IMG/VR virus record: IMGVR_UViG_3300003890_000014
Location: 48,814 to 112,813 of that record
Strand: one strand, 5' to 3'
From: a virus
DNA length: 64,000 bases
Part shown: in pieces, positions 36,427-45,145 of the stretch
Position numbering within the stretch: position 1 is the first letter of the stretch
Layout of the letters: the number at the start of each line of letters is the position of its first letter
Notes under the pieces: generated by a model
Told to the model about the DNA's origin: nothing
Database searches by the model: none
Seen by the model: only the letters and a program-made list of their open reading frames with translations
Program-made: the position numbers and the translations under genes

Positions 36427-38259
36427 TTAACCTCTTGTTCTTCTCCAAGTAATATAATCAATATCTGTAGTTCTATTGGAAGTACCTAAAGTTTTTTCTA
36501 ACTTAAATACAAATTTTAAAGCAGAAGTTGGAAGTGGTACTGAAATCTTCCCAATAAAAACACTATCAATATAGATAAAAGCAGCAGAGCCATCAGCAGC
36601 AGTTACGCACTTTAATCTATACCATCTATTTGCAACAATGTCAATTCCAGTGTCTAATCTTGTTTGACTAGAAGAATTTATAACATCAGCAAACCAACGG
36701 TTAGAATATGCAACAGCAGCAACATTTGCTGTTGTGAGTACATTAGTTAAATTTGCATTTGCATCTGCATAAGTAAAAGGAATTCCTGCTACGTCTGCAG
36801 TTAAAATTAAAGTTGTAGTACCAGATGCTGTAACTGGTAATGGACCATCTGCATTAATTGATGATATTAAACTACTAACAATAGTCGAGGCTACTGGGGT
36901 TGCAGTATTATCTACTGAAGTGATATTTGCAGAAGTTGACCAAGTGAAATTTGCTCCTACGACATCTCCTGTAATAATTACTGGCTTTGTTCCACCAGTC
37001 GTTACGGCGGTAACAGTTGCGCCAACATTTGTGTTAATTGCGTTTGCTAAACCAACTGCTATTTCTGCATCTGTTGCATTCGCATCTGAAGTATAGTCAC
37101 AGTTAATACCATTAATTGTAACTCGATATAAAGTATTGTTTGCTCTTGTCCAAGTGGTTAATTGGATAGTCTTAGTAGTTGTATAAGTATAGGTATAATT
37201 AAATCCATTAATAACTTCTGTAAAGGTTTGTGTTGGGGCTTTTGAGGTTGTTACAGGAGTTACAGTTACAACTTGAGCAACAGCGGTTACAGCATAGGTA
37301 GGTTCAGAAGTAAAAATAACACCATTTGCTGGTGCTCCTGCTAGAATTCCATCCATTAATCCATATCTACAAGTAAATTTTTGAGCAGAATCTTGAAGAA
37401 TTGGAATTCTAACTCTAATTTCAAAAGATTCAGGTTGAGCACCAAGTTTTAAACGATTTACTCCATTAAAAGAGTAAACTAGAGGACGAGATGTTGCTGA
37501 TATTAAACTTGAAAGAGTGTGAATACCTTCGTAGTCATTACCTACAACAGTTGTAGCGCCGTCAATATCTGATAGCCCATTATTGTCTACTTTAGTAAAA
37601 GCGTATTGGTTGTCATTTCCTCCATTACCAGCATAAGCGTCAAACATGAAATCTTCGAAACCATCTTTTACACCAGCAAAATCAGGATTAGTTATATCAA
37701 TCAAATCAGAAACAAGTATCAACCAAGTCCCATCTGCAGTTTCATTTGTTTTAAGAGTAACTTGAACATACGAATTTACTGCTATTTGATAAAGTTGAGT
37801 ACCACCAAAAAATAGAAGTTTGATTGGGATTGATGATTGATTATAAAATTCGAATTTAGTAGAACCTAAAGCAGGAGCTTTTAATGTAGTAGCATCAGGT
37901 AATCTAATACTAAACATTGTTGAGTTGCCTGTAAAAACATTACAAAAGGCAGACTCATTATTTAAAGTTAATTCACCACCATCGGTGAGAGAAACTGCTA
38001 CTTGTCTAGGAGAATAATGAGTGTGAGTGAGGTTATTAATTCTGTGAACATGATCTGCACGAGCTTTTTTTCTAGAAGTTCCTAAAGCATTATCTAGGCC
38101 GATTACAACAGGTATATCTGTGAGATTAGCTTCTTCAATAGCATCTTGAACATTTAAAGATGAAATTTGGGAAGGTCCGGCTTCCCCATTGACTTGGGGA
38201 TTCCTATCTGCTTCAAAAGGTACGGATTGTGCTACTGGTGTAGTAAACGGTGCTGGCAT
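36427..38259 (-). CDS. Head or tail fibre with ConA-like fold and inserted repeats
   Basis: 610 residues. Residues about 60-95 (ALGTSRKKARADHVHRINNL) are the collagen-free H-x-H neck motif found in phage fibres. Around 195-325 (GFEDFMFDAYAG ... GLMDGILAGAPANGVIFTSE) and again at the C-terminus (RWYRLKCVTAADGSAAFIYI, DYITWRRTRG) are strands of a ConA/LamG-like sandwich. It is split by at least two Thr/Val/Ala-rich repeats, one containing the phage pattern YRVTINGINCDYTSDANATD-x-EIA. Probably a carbohydrate-binding decoration or whisker. Confidence 0.65.
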   Translation of the reverse strand: MPAPFTTPVAQSVPFEADRNPQVNGEAGPSQISSLNVQDAIEEANLTDIPVVIGLDNALGTSRKKARADHVHRINNLTHTHYSPRQVAVSLTDGGELTLNNESAFCNVFTGNSTMFSIRLPDATTLKAPALGSTKFEFYNQSSIPIKLLFFGGTQLYQIAVNSYVQVTLKTNETADGTWLILVSDLIDITNPDFAGVKDGFEDFMFDAYAGNGGNDNQYAFTKVDNNGLSDIDGATTVVGNDYEGIHTLSSLISATSRPLVYSFNGVNRLKLGAQPESFEIRVRIPILQDSAQKFTCRYGLMDGILAGAPANGVIFTSEPTYAVTAVAQVVTVTPVTTSKAPTQTFTEVINGFNYTYTYTTTKTIQLTTWTRANNTLYRVTINGINCDYTSDANATDAEIAVGLANAINTNVGATVTAVTTGGTKPVIITGDVVGANFTWSTSANITSVDNTATPVASTIVSSLISSINADGPLPVTASGTTTLILTADVAGIPFTYADANANLTNVLTTANVAAVAYSNRWFADVINSSSQTRLDTGIDIVANRWYRLKCVTAADGSAAFIYIDSVFIGKISVPLPTSALKFVFKLEKTLGTSNRTTDIDYITWRRTRG

Positions 38260-38651
38260 TAACTAATTTCTCCTATAGCTACATTTCCAGTTCCACTTGT
38301 TACTTTAAACCAAATTTGAGTATTTGGACCTACAGGAATCATTAAAACTTGACTTTTGAATAAATCAAAACTTTGGGTGGTATTCGAAAAACCCCATTTA
38401 ATATTAGTATCCAATCCTTCCATAATAAAATATTTTCTGTTGGGTTTAGGAGTTACTCCATCAATATTGGTTACTCCTAATTTTGGAGTAGTAGCCAATG
38501 CTAATATCTTATCAACTCCACCGTTATCAAGAACATCGGCGGTTCCAAGTTCATTTTGACTGGATACTTTAGCGCCATAAGCTTTATCTGGGCCTGTTAA
38601 GACCGTAGGATCTGCGTTTGATAAATTATCTAAATCAGAGATTGGACACAT
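38259..38651 (-). CDS. Small virion protein
   Basis: 130 residues, beta-rich (KYFIMEGLDTNIKWGFSNTT; SQVLMIPVGPNTQIWFKVTS). Probably a capsid decoration or fibre base. The stop overlaps the following fibre start (TAATG). It is the first gene after the terminator at 38694-38728. Confidence 0.55.
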   Translation of the reverse strand: MCPISDLDNLSNADPTVLTGPDKAYGAKVSSQNELGTADVLDNGGVDKILALATTPKLGVTNIDGVTPKPNRKYFIMEGLDTNIKWGFSNTTQSFDLFKSQVLMIPVGPNTQIWFKVTSGTGNVAIGEIS

Positions 38652-38693
38652 ATTTACCTCATATTTTATATGTTAAATTGTCGAAAAGCAAAT

Positions 38694-38728
38694 AAAAAAG
38701 GGGAGGGGATTATAGTCCCACTCCCCTT
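38694..38728 (-). terminator. Intrinsic terminator
   Basis: Minus strand: AAGGGGAG (38721-38728) pairs with CTCCCCTT (38698-38705), with inner GGGA/TCCC pairs and loop CTATAA, then a T6 run. Lies 26 bases after the stop of the 231-residue gene. Confidence 0.85.
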
Positions 38729-38753
38729 AATAACTTACTATATAACTATTATA

Positions 38754-39449
38754 TTAAGCGGTAGTTCTAAAATTCATCATTGAGAAGCCTACGCCAGCAG
38801 GACCAGCTTGAAGTTGTTTAGCAAAAACACACAACTTCTTATTGGTAGCGCCTGGTCGATTCAAAGGCATACTAAACTCAACGTGATCTGAGGGTCGAGC
38901 AGAGGAAGTAATTTGAGAATCTAGAATTTCTGTGATATCTGTTCGGGTTGGAATGGCGGCAGCTACGGCTAAAGCAAGTTGAAAAATTACGTTCTTATCA
39001 GAACCATAACTCCACCCACCAATCTGCATATTACCTGATATGACTGCTTTATTTTGAAGTAGTACCCAAGTTCCAGAAATAAGAGCAACTTCACCATTGG
39101 CTACGTTAGCTTTATCGGCTGCTTCAGATTGGTCTGTACCAGCATCAAAACTAACGATCAAGGAACCATCATCGGCTACATTGAGAACTTGATAAGTACT
39201 TGTAGCGACGTTTTTACCCATCGCTAGGATACCACGATCACCCGCTCCTGAGTTTTGAATATCATCAACTCCAGAACCAACAGCGTCTCCATCTGCAAAA
39301 TAAGAGAGAGCTTTATCATTACCATCGCCTAGGCGAGTGGCCAAACGGCCTTTCTCGTCAAGACGAAGTTCTCGAAGTTCTTTATCAGTGCTTAGGCTAG
39401 GGATAGCAGTGTTATACCTACCTACCAACAAACCAAAATCATCAGCCAT
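38754..39449 (-). CDS. Probable abundant head structural protein
   Basis: 231 residues, beta-rich with Ala/Gly/Asp (LNVADDGSLIVSFDAGTDQS; VALISGTWVLLQNKAVISGN; RPSDHVEFSMPLNRPGATNK). Excellent ribosome site (AAGGAG) and its own strong terminator point to high expression, as for capsid decoration or minor capsid proteins. No family recognised. Confidence 0.6.
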   Translation of the reverse strand: MADDFGLLVGRYNTAIPSLSTDKELRELRLDEKGRLATRLGDGNDKALSYFADGDAVGSGVDDIQNSGAGDRGILAMGKNVATSTYQVLNVADDGSLIVSFDAGTDQSEAADKANVANGEVALISGTWVLLQNKAVISGNMQIGGWSYGSDKNVIFQLALAVAAAIPTRTDITEILDSQITSSARPSDHVEFSMPLNRPGATNKKLCVFAKQLQAGPAGVGFSMMNFRTTA

Positions 39450-39499
39450 AAAATATGTCTCCTTAAGTTACCCAAATTAAAGGTTTTTTAAATCTTTAA

Positions 39500-39730
39500 C
39501 TACTCTATTTTATCATTAGAATCGATAAATTTACTATTTTCTTCATCGATAGCTTTATTTATGGATATAATTTCTGGTTCGGCTACTTCTTCCATAAACT
39601 TGCTCATCTTTTCTCTGAGTATACGGGCTTTTTCATGAATTTCTTTAATCTTTTCGCTGGGTTCATATTTTTCTAAAACTCCAACAATTACTTGTACTTC
39701 CATTGTTTGTTTGTTCAATCTAATAAACAT
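39500..39730 (-). CDS. Small coiled-coil protein
   Basis: 76 residues; beta start (MFIRLNKQTMEVQVIVGVLE) and charged helix (SEKIKEIHEKARILREKMSK). RBS AGGGGGAA before the ATG at 39730. Unknown. Confidence 0.55.
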   Translation of the reverse strand: MFIRLNKQTMEVQVIVGVLEKYEPSEKIKEIHEKARILREKMSKFMEEVAEPEIISINKAIDEENSKFIDSNDKIE

Positions 39731-39738
39731 AATTCCCC

Positions 39739-40302
39739 CTAATTTTTAATATATCCTTCTAGTGATACAAATGAATCAAATGAGGCGTGTATAAATCTAT
39801 CAACTTTTGCTTCTATAGATAAAACATCTCCAAGAGCGAGTCCTTTGTGCTCTTTAAATAAAAACTCTACATTTCTATCAATTGGACTACTTCTAAGTTG
39901 TTTTTTCACCGTTCCGTTAATTTTAAGTTGAAATAGCGATGGCGTACTTACTGTGCAATTTAACGAAATAATTTTTGTTTTTGCGTCAGTTGATGTAAAT
40001 GAAAATATTTCTTCAAAAACTGCAGATGTGATAGTGTCAGCAGCTTCTGCAAAAATTGGATTTAAATGATTACTGATTGATACATCGTCATTTTCAGAAT
40101 CAAGTTCAACTGGAATTACTAAATTTTCAACATTAATTGTAGCGGTAACGGGGAGAGGATTATCACTATTGATAAAATCGCCAAGGGCATCGACGAGTAA
40201 AACTCGTCTTGCATCGGCTAAATCTTCGTGCTCGTGTTGCTCAATAGAGTTTCTAGATCTAACTTGATTCTTAGGTGTTGGTTTCCAGTTAGGATCTGAC
40301 AT
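39739..40302 (-). CDS. Beta-rich virion protein
   Basis: 187 residues. After a charged N-terminus (RSRNSIEQHEHEDLADARRV) comes a sandwich of strands (PVTATINVENLVIPVELDSE; KTKIISLNCTVSTPSLFQLK; GDVLSIEAKVDRFIHASFDS). Resembles decoration or fibre-head domains in pattern. Unknown family. Confidence 0.5.
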   Translation of the reverse strand: MSDPNWKPTPKNQVRSRNSIEQHEHEDLADARRVLLVDALGDFINSDNPLPVTATINVENLVIPVELDSENDDVSISNHLNPIFAEAADTITSAVFEEIFSFTSTDAKTKIISLNCTVSTPSLFQLKINGTVKKQLRSSPIDRNVEFLFKEHKGLALGDVLSIEAKVDRFIHASFDSFVSLEGYIKN

Positions 40303-40319
40303 TAGTTATCCCATCATGC

Positions 40320-40356
40320 CTTAGTTATGAAGATGAAATTATCTTCATAACCTAAG
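40320..40356. other. Long hairpin between two head genes
   Basis: A 15-pair stem with one bulge: CTTAGTTATGAAGAT pairs with ATCTTCATAACCTAAG around loop GAAATT. No T-run follows on the minus (transcribed) strand, so it is not a normal terminator. It sits just after the stop of the 128-residue gene, and could protect mRNA ends or be an RNase III site. Confidence 0.65.
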
Positions 40357-40359
40357 ATT

Positions 40360-40746
40360 CTAATTTTCCATTATTACAACTTGGACCCCTACAACATTGG
40401 TTTTTACGCCCATAGAAATCTTATCATCATCAGATGCTCCGCAATGAAAAACTTCTGAGGAATTTGGTGGCAAAGCTAAAGCATTTGCTGCCGAAAGAAC
40501 TCCTGGGTCATCACTCATTTTTCCAGACCAAAAAAATGCTGTAGATCCAGTAGTATTTACTACTCGAACAACTGCAAAATTACTTACTGGGGTTAGAGTC
40601 GTAGAAGTTGCAATAACACTTTTAATTGTTGCTGGACTTCCATTAATACTTTTTTCTGAACCTGATGGATCATGATGTTGAGCATTTGCAATAGAGCCTG
40701 GGCTTCTCGCATGATTATTTAGACCAATTTTTGGGTTGTGCGACAT
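40360..40746 (-). CDS. Small virion protein
   Basis: 128 residues. Starts with a disordered His/Ser/Asn region (HARSPGSIANAQHHDPSGSE), then an all-beta domain (NFAVVRVVNTTGSTAFFWSG; VFHCGASDDDKISMGVKTNV). Looks like a small head decoration. RBS AGAGGAGT. Confidence 0.55.
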   Translation of the reverse strand: MSHNPKIGLNNHARSPGSIANAQHHDPSGSEKSINGSPATIKSVIATSTTLTPVSNFAVVRVVNTTGSTAFFWSGKMSDDPGVLSAANALALPPNSSEVFHCGASDDDKISMGVKTNVVGVQVVIMEN

Positions 40747-40758
40747 TTCATACTCCTC

Positions 40759-41085
40759 TTAATTTTCCTCGGTTTCACCGTGGTATTTATCATCGTGCTT
40801 TCTTCCCTCTTCGTGATTAATTTTATCAACTTTTCTTTTAAGTTTTTCAATTTCATTTCGAAAGAAGAATAACAAATCTCTGTATCTTTTTTCATTGGAT
40901 CTAACAAAATCCAATTCCAAATCTTTCCCTACGCCAAGTCTGTCTTCGAAAACAAAAGAAACCACTGGTTTATCGTTTTTTCCGATACCCAATTCAGATC
41001 TGATATATTTTAACCCGTTCATTTCTAAGAATGGACACAAGGCTAAACTATCAGTGCGGAATTCTTTGGACTTTTCATTAGACAT
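40759..41085 (-). CDS. DUF5659-like small protein
   Basis: 108 residues. EFRTDSLALCPFLEMNGLKY and PVVSFVFEDRLG ... LDFVRSNE ... YRDLLFFFRNEIEKLKRKVD fit the small phage family I recall as DUF5659 (F-x-T-x-D-L-A-L ... V-x-F-V-F-E). Acidic His-rich end. Function unknown. A promoter lies just upstream. Confidence 0.6.
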   Translation of the reverse strand: MSNEKSKEFRTDSLALCPFLEMNGLKYIRSELGIGKNDKPVVSFVFEDRLGVGKDLELDFVRSNEKRYRDLLFFFRNEIEKLKRKVDKINHEEGRKHDDKYHGETEEN

Positions 41086-41106
41086 CTATCTGTAACTCCA
41101 AGGTCC

Positions 41107-41136
41107 AGTATAGCACTATTTTAACACGAAAATCAA
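41107..41136 (-). promoter_or_regulatory. Putative promoter for small head-gene operon
   Basis: Minus strand: TTGATT (41131-41136), 18 bases, TATACT (41107-41112); start near 41100, leader about 15 bases with GGAG before the ATG at 41085. The -35 overlaps the stop region of the HNH gene. Confidence 0.5.
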
Positions 41137-41780
41137 GTCTTGTGTCTCCAAGATTCGTTGGAGTGGGTTCCATCAAAGGAGTTGTTCTTTTGTTTGTTCT
41201 CTGTGTCCGTCAAATACTGAAGATTGTCTAAAGTATGTAACCCGCACACGTTTTCGTTGATTAGGGGGATTATATGGTTTATAGTGTGTCCTTCGGGGCA
41301 GGCTTGGTAAAAGGCTTTGATACCGTCTAGGTCTGCCCACCGAGGGGTGGCATTTTCTCGTTGGAACCTGCGTTTGGCAGACTGTGCTCTAGCTGCTAAC
41401 TTTACCTCTGGTTTTGCTCCTCTAATTTTGGCATATTCGGATATCTTTTCTTTGTTAAGTTCGTAATATTTATCATGATATTCTTTCATGTATTTATCGT
41501 ATTTTTCTCGATTAGATTCTACCCATTTCTTATGTCTGGTGTTATATAACTTTTTGTTTTCTTGGTAATCTTTAGCATTCCACTCCTTTTTGCGTTGAAT
41601 TACTTTGGGAGAAGACCAATACTCTTTTAATTGATCTTTTTTTCGAATTCTATATTCCTTCATCCTAATTCTTTTACAAAACTTACACTCTTTTGAATAT
41701 CCATTTGCGGTTTGAGGATGTTTGCAAAATTCTACTAATTCATACTCTTTTTTACATACTAAACAAGATTGTTTTTCCAT
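41133..41780 (-). CDS. HNH homing endonuclease, free-standing
   Basis: 215 residues. Cys pairs CLVCKK and CKFCKR at the N-terminus form a zinc-binding head; a long Lys/Arg/Tyr-rich middle (NREKYDKYMKEYHDKYYELN) follows. The HNH core reads HTINHIIPLINENVCGLHTL instead of the usual H-x-DH, so the general base region is altered (Asn for Asp). DNLQYLTDTENKQKNN closes the motif. Between the capsid terminator and the DUF5659-like gene. A promoter at 41787-41816 would start transcription on its initiation codon. Confidence 0.85.
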   Translation of the reverse strand: MEKQSCLVCKKEYELVEFCKHPQTANGYSKECKFCKRIRMKEYRIRKKDQLKEYWSSPKVIQRKKEWNAKDYQENKKLYNTRHKKWVESNREKYDKYMKEYHDKYYELNKEKISEYAKIRGAKPEVKLAARAQSAKRRFQRENATPRWADLDGIKAFYQACPEGHTINHIIPLINENVCGLHTLDNLQYLTDTENKQKNNSFDGTHSNESWRHKT

Positions 41781-41786
41781 AAGTTA

Positions 41787-41816
41787 ACTATAGTATATTG
41801 GACGAGCGTAAGTCAA
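41787..41816 (-). promoter_or_regulatory. Promoter of the HNH gene, possibly leaderless
   Basis: Minus strand: TTGACT (41811-41816), 18 bases, TATAGT (41787-41792). Seven bases after the -10 is 41780, the A of the HNH ATG, and there is no Shine-Dalgarno in between, so a leaderless transcript is expected. It lies immediately downstream of the capsid terminator. Confidence 0.65.
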
Positions 41817-41820
41817 CTTA

Positions 41821-41858
41821 AAAAAGAACCCCTAGAAGATTTCTCCGCTAGGGGTTCA
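41821..41858 (-). terminator. Intrinsic terminator after major capsid gene
   Basis: Minus strand: GAACCCCTAG (41849-41858) and CTAGGGGTTC (41827-41836) form a perfect 10-pair stem with a 12-base loop, followed by a T6 run (41821-41826). Located 27 bases after the capsid stop. Confidence 0.92.
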
Positions 41859-41884
41859 AATTACTTAATTATATCAGTAACTTA

Positions 41885-43336
41885 CTAGGCCCTGCCAATG
41901 TTTTCGAACAAGAGGTTCTTGCGGGGAGCGAAAACGATTGGAGTTCCGTAGAGCAATTGCATCCAACGGTAAGACGTTGCAATGATTGCTAGGTCCATTT
42001 TCATCAATGGAGCAAGTTGCTTGAATCGAAGCACTTCTGCTTCGTTACTGAGCAAGTATGCTTGAGAGAGACCTGGGAGCTTATGGTTAAGATCCTTAAA
42101 GGTCGCACCAGCGCCTACAGAAGCAGGAGCTACCATACCGATAAATTCATGACCACTTGCGCTATCAGAACGATAGACAGCATAAGCAACTGCGTTAGCA
42201 GTAGCTGGGATGATGATTTCAACACGGTCGCCAGCGACCACAGCTTGAGATGCGTCAGCAGACAATGGGCCTTCACCAGCTTCACTGATAGCAGACACTT
42301 TATAGTGTTTGGTTCCAGCATCAGCAGCTGCAAATTTAGAATCTGGGTCAGCAGCTACAGCAGAAGGTGTCAATGCGCCTGGAGCAGCAGGAGAACCAGA
42401 AACTGGATCAGCAGAGGTTCGTTTTGGGCGAAGGAAAACATCGCTAACAAGAGCGTATTCGCCAGCAGAACTTACGAAGCTCTGAAGAACGAAACCAGCT
42501 TTACCATTAGCAACACCCATTGGGTTAACTCGCTCTTTAGGATAGAATTGACGAGCCAAATCCGAATGAGCTTTAGTGTCGAGCATAAGAACAGAAGGCA
42601 TACCGAAGTTTTCAACAACAATACGTCCACCATCTTCAAGAGCATCTTCATCAAGAATAGCTCCTCTCATATCTTTAATCACAGATTCTTCAACGCCGTA
42701 TCCAGTGAAAGCCTTAGCTTTAGCGGAAGCATCGGCATTACCCTTACGGATTTGCTTATCGAGTCCATCCCAAGCAAGGTCAGCTTCTGGAAGAAGAGCT
42801 GCATCAGCTCCATCAAATTTACCATTGTTAGAATAATGACCATGGCCATCGAAAAGATTTCGTTCAACGATTTCAAGAATACGCATTGTTCCGTTTTTAA
42901 TCTCACGAGCGATAGCATCGCCATGAGCATTTCGGACCAACGTATAAACGTGAGTCAATTCACGAGTCACGCCGATAAAGCGCACTCTTTGAATTTGACG
43001 TGAATAGTTAGCATCTTCCGATCGAGGAAGAGCGCCTTCACGAATAAACCCACGACCTTGATCACCGTAACGGTCAAGTCGATTGTATTCTTCAATCGTG
43101 TTGAATGCTTGATCTTTCGAAAGCATTGGCCACAATTTAATATTTTTCATTTCATAGGTCACAGACTTCAGAGAAGCATCAAGGCTTTCTACCTGTAATG
43201 CGCCACCACCCGAAAGGGTAGTAGGAGCGCCAGCATAGCCAGCTCCTGCTTCTAGGGCTTTATTAAGTTCCTCCACTTCTTTAGCGGAAGTAATCCCAGC
43301 GCCCTCGCCGAAATTAACAAAATTATACGTAGACAT
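41885..43336 (-). CDS. Major capsid protein (HK97 fold) with FN3-like insertion
   Basis: 483 residues. MKNIKLWPMLSKDQAFNTIE, RSEDANYSRQIQRVRFIGVT and the C-terminal MKMDLAIIATSYRWMQLLYG, TPIVFAPRKNLLFENIG are typical for HK97-type capsid proteins of large myoviruses. Residues about 316-425 (PAAPGALTPSAVAADPDSKF ... HYKVSAISEAGEGPLSADAS) look like a fibronectin-III/Ig-like domain placed in a surface loop. Residues 26-62 (KALEAGAGYAGAPTTLSGGG ... KSVTYE) repeat a segment in the protease, perhaps a cleavage or docking site. Strong terminator downstream; RBS AAGGAGTAC. Confidence 0.9.
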   Translation of the reverse strand: MSTYNFVNFGEGAGITSAKEVEELNKALEAGAGYAGAPTTLSGGGALQVESLDASLKSVTYEMKNIKLWPMLSKDQAFNTIEEYNRLDRYGDQGRGFIREGALPRSEDANYSRQIQRVRFIGVTRELTHVYTLVRNAHGDAIAREIKNGTMRILEIVERNLFDGHGHYSNNGKFDGADAALLPEADLAWDGLDKQIRKGNADASAKAKAFTGYGVEESVIKDMRGAILDEDALEDGGRIVVENFGMPSVLMLDTKAHSDLARQFYPKERVNPMGVANGKAGFVLQSFVSSAGEYALVSDVFLRPKRTSADPVSGSPAAPGALTPSAVAADPDSKFAAADAGTKHYKVSAISEAGEGPLSADASQAVVAGDRVEIIIPATANAVAYAVYRSDSASGHEFIGMVAPASVGAGATFKDLNHKLPGLSQAYLLSNEAEVLRFKQLAPLMKMDLAIIATSYRWMQLLYGTPIVFAPRKNLLFENIGRA

Positions 43337-43347
43337 TCATGTACTCC

Positions 43348-44217
43348 TTATTTAAGTTTCAGTTCGTTAAACAACATATCTCTTACCACTTTGTCTGAAA
43401 TATTACCTGTAGCTTCAAACTCAGCGATATTATGAGATGTTACTCCTTTTCCTGCTAACTGGAGGTCAAGCATCTTAGCAGCTACTTGAGACTTCGTAAG
43501 TTCTTGGTATTGGGAATCTCCAGACTTTTCAAGTGGTTCAAGATTAGCAATCGAACGCCTGTCGTATGCGGGTTGGGAAGCCATTTTTTCAACCTTATCG
43601 GTCAAACTTTTAATTAATTCGTCTTTTTCTTCAAGAGCTTTTTTAAGAGGTGCGATAGAATCTTCCATAACTTTGGAAAGAGTCTTTGCAAGATCTTCTT
43701 CTTTATGATCTTTCTTTTCTTCTACAGCGGGGTCTGCTTTAGCAACAGTTTCTTCTTTTTCAGATTCTTCACGCCATGCTTTAATCAATTCAATTTCATC
43801 TTCATCAAGATGAGCAGAAAGTTCTTCGATGGACTTCTTCATTTTCTTTTTATCCTTCTTCTCTTTCTTTTCTTCTTTATCTTCGTCTGCGTCATCATCG
43901 CAATCTTCAGCTTTTGCGACTTCTTCAGTCTTAGGTGTTTCATCAGACTTTTTCATCTTGTCTTTCTTTTCTTTTTCATCATCCTTGTCGTCTTCATCTT
44001 CATCATCTTCTTTCTTAGCTTTTTTAGCTTCAGAAGCTTGCTGTTCTTCTTGATGAGGCGAACCGGATTTAATTTCATCTTTTCCACCATTCACTGCAAG
44101 TTTAGTAGGCATTGCTTTAATAACTTCTTCAGTTTTAGTGGCGGGTGCTGCAGCTTCGGGTTTCATGATATCATCGACTAATTTCTCAATCGACTTTTTA
44201 ATTTCTTGTTCAGTCAC
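43348..44217 (-). CDS. Prohead scaffold/core protein
   Basis: 289 residues. Highly charged Lys/Glu/Asp runs (residues about 55-140: KKAKKEDDEDEDDKDDEKEK), coiled-coil (APLKKALEEKDELIKSLTDK), and a C-terminal globular end (SQVAAKMLDLQLAGKGVTSH). Sits between protease and capsid genes, the standard place for scaffold. Expected to be degraded during maturation. Confidence 0.8.
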   Translation of the reverse strand: MTEQEIKKSIEKLVDDIMKPEAAAPATKTEEVIKAMPTKLAVNGGKDEIKSGSPHQEEQQASEAKKAKKEDDEDEDDKDDEKEKKDKMKKSDETPKTEEVAKAEDCDDDADEDKEEKKEKKDKKKMKKSIEELSAHLDEDEIELIKAWREESEKEETVAKADPAVEEKKDHKEEDLAKTLSKVMEDSIAPLKKALEEKDELIKSLTDKVEKMASQPAYDRRSIANLEPLEKSGDSQYQELTKSQVAAKMLDLQLAGKGVTSHNIAEFEATGNISDKVVRDMLFNELKLK

Positions 44218-44238
44218 AGTTAATCTCCTTTTGATCTT

Positions 44239-45084
44239 TTAATTATCAATCTTATCCACAAAAGTTTCAAGCACCCATTCTGCGAGCTTTAGGGGGTCTT
44301 CAGAAGGATATGCCTCTTTAATGCTTTTCAATAATGATTTTACCATCTTTTTCTTTTCTTTTTTACTCTTTCCGTCATAAGTCATACTCTTAGGTTGCTT
44401 TTCAAGACTTTCCTTAGACATTGCTTCACCACCTGAGCGGGAGGTCGGAGCACTTGCATAACCTATTCCAGCGGCTAAAGCTTTCTGAGCAAACTCTACC
44501 AGCTTCTCTAATTCTGCTTTTTTGATAGAAATAAATTCTTCACTAGGGGATTCAATGGTTTCTGAACTATCTGGAATTTCTGGTGAATTCAAAGATTTAA
44601 CTAACTCTGCGTAAGTATAAGGATTTACTGGATCTAAAGTAAGAGCCACCTTATCAATACGAGCTTTTTTAATAGTTTTAGAGTCAGTAAAATCACGTTG
44701 TAAGATTTTACCTTCTACTGACATATGAACTCTAGGTCCATTACCTTTTTTCAATGATCTCAATATATTAAAGAATGCTTTTGATCGCTCTTGATGTTTA
44801 AAAAGATATCCTTTAACCATTAAACACTTCTTACCGTCTATATCTTTAAACTCTGCGTCTTCAATTTGACCAAGTACGTTTTCAGGGCCTTTGGCGTGAT
44901 CCCAATTAAAAAGACCTCTACCAGCCTTTAATACCGAAATATCTAGACCATTTTGGTCAATTGTTTCACCTTGGAGATCTTCATCAGGAGTAGATGCAAT
45001 TCCTTGTATTTTCCACTCTTCGTCTCCATTTTCTGCTTTGACAAGTTCTACTGGAACATAAAACTTAAAATCTTTATCTTTCAT
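44239..45084 (-). CDS. Prohead maturation protease
   Basis: 281 residues. Residues 1-165 follow the caudovirus prohead protease pattern: IQGIASTPDEDLQGETIDQN, H63 in FNWDHAKG, S122 in VHMSVEGK, ALTLDPVNPYTYAEL. H63/S122 are the expected catalytic pair. Residues 201-236 (KALAAGIGYASAPTSRSGGE ... PKSMTYD) repeat the N-terminal region of the capsid protein. The last 45 residues are a basic helical tail (KEKKKMVKSLLKSIKEAYPS). Confidence 0.85.
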   Translation of the reverse strand: MKDKDFKFYVPVELVKAENGDEEWKIQGIASTPDEDLQGETIDQNGLDISVLKAGRGLFNWDHAKGPENVLGQIEDAEFKDIDGKKCLMVKGYLFKHQERSKAFFNILRSLKKGNGPRVHMSVEGKILQRDFTDSKTIKKARIDKVALTLDPVNPYTYAELVKSLNSPEIPDSSETIESPSEEFISIKKAELEKLVEFAQKALAAGIGYASAPTSRSGGEAMSKESLEKQPKSMTYDGKSKKEKKKMVKSLLKSIKEAYPSEDPLKLAEWVLETFVDKIDN

Positions 45085-45145
45085 CTAAAGATCCCCTATA
45101 ATAAACTCGTTAAGTCTATTATATACCATACCCAGTGTTTTTTAT

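Noticed and set aside
42017-43003. A 328-codon open frame on the plus strand opposite the capsid gene
   Set aside because: It is a shadow of the minus-strand capsid gene: the Arg/Ser/Thr-rich product looks like no protein family, it lacks a ribosome site and the minus frame has clear capsid signatures.
43705-44181. A Phe/Ile-rich plus-strand frame opposite the scaffold gene
   Set aside because: Phe-rich runs are the antisense of the Lys/Glu codons of the scaffold; not a membrane protein gene.
45085-45145. Late promoter before the protease gene (TATAAT near 45121)
   Set aside because: A good -10 is visible on the minus strand, but there is no -35 at 16-18 bases and no repeated late-promoter motif to support it.
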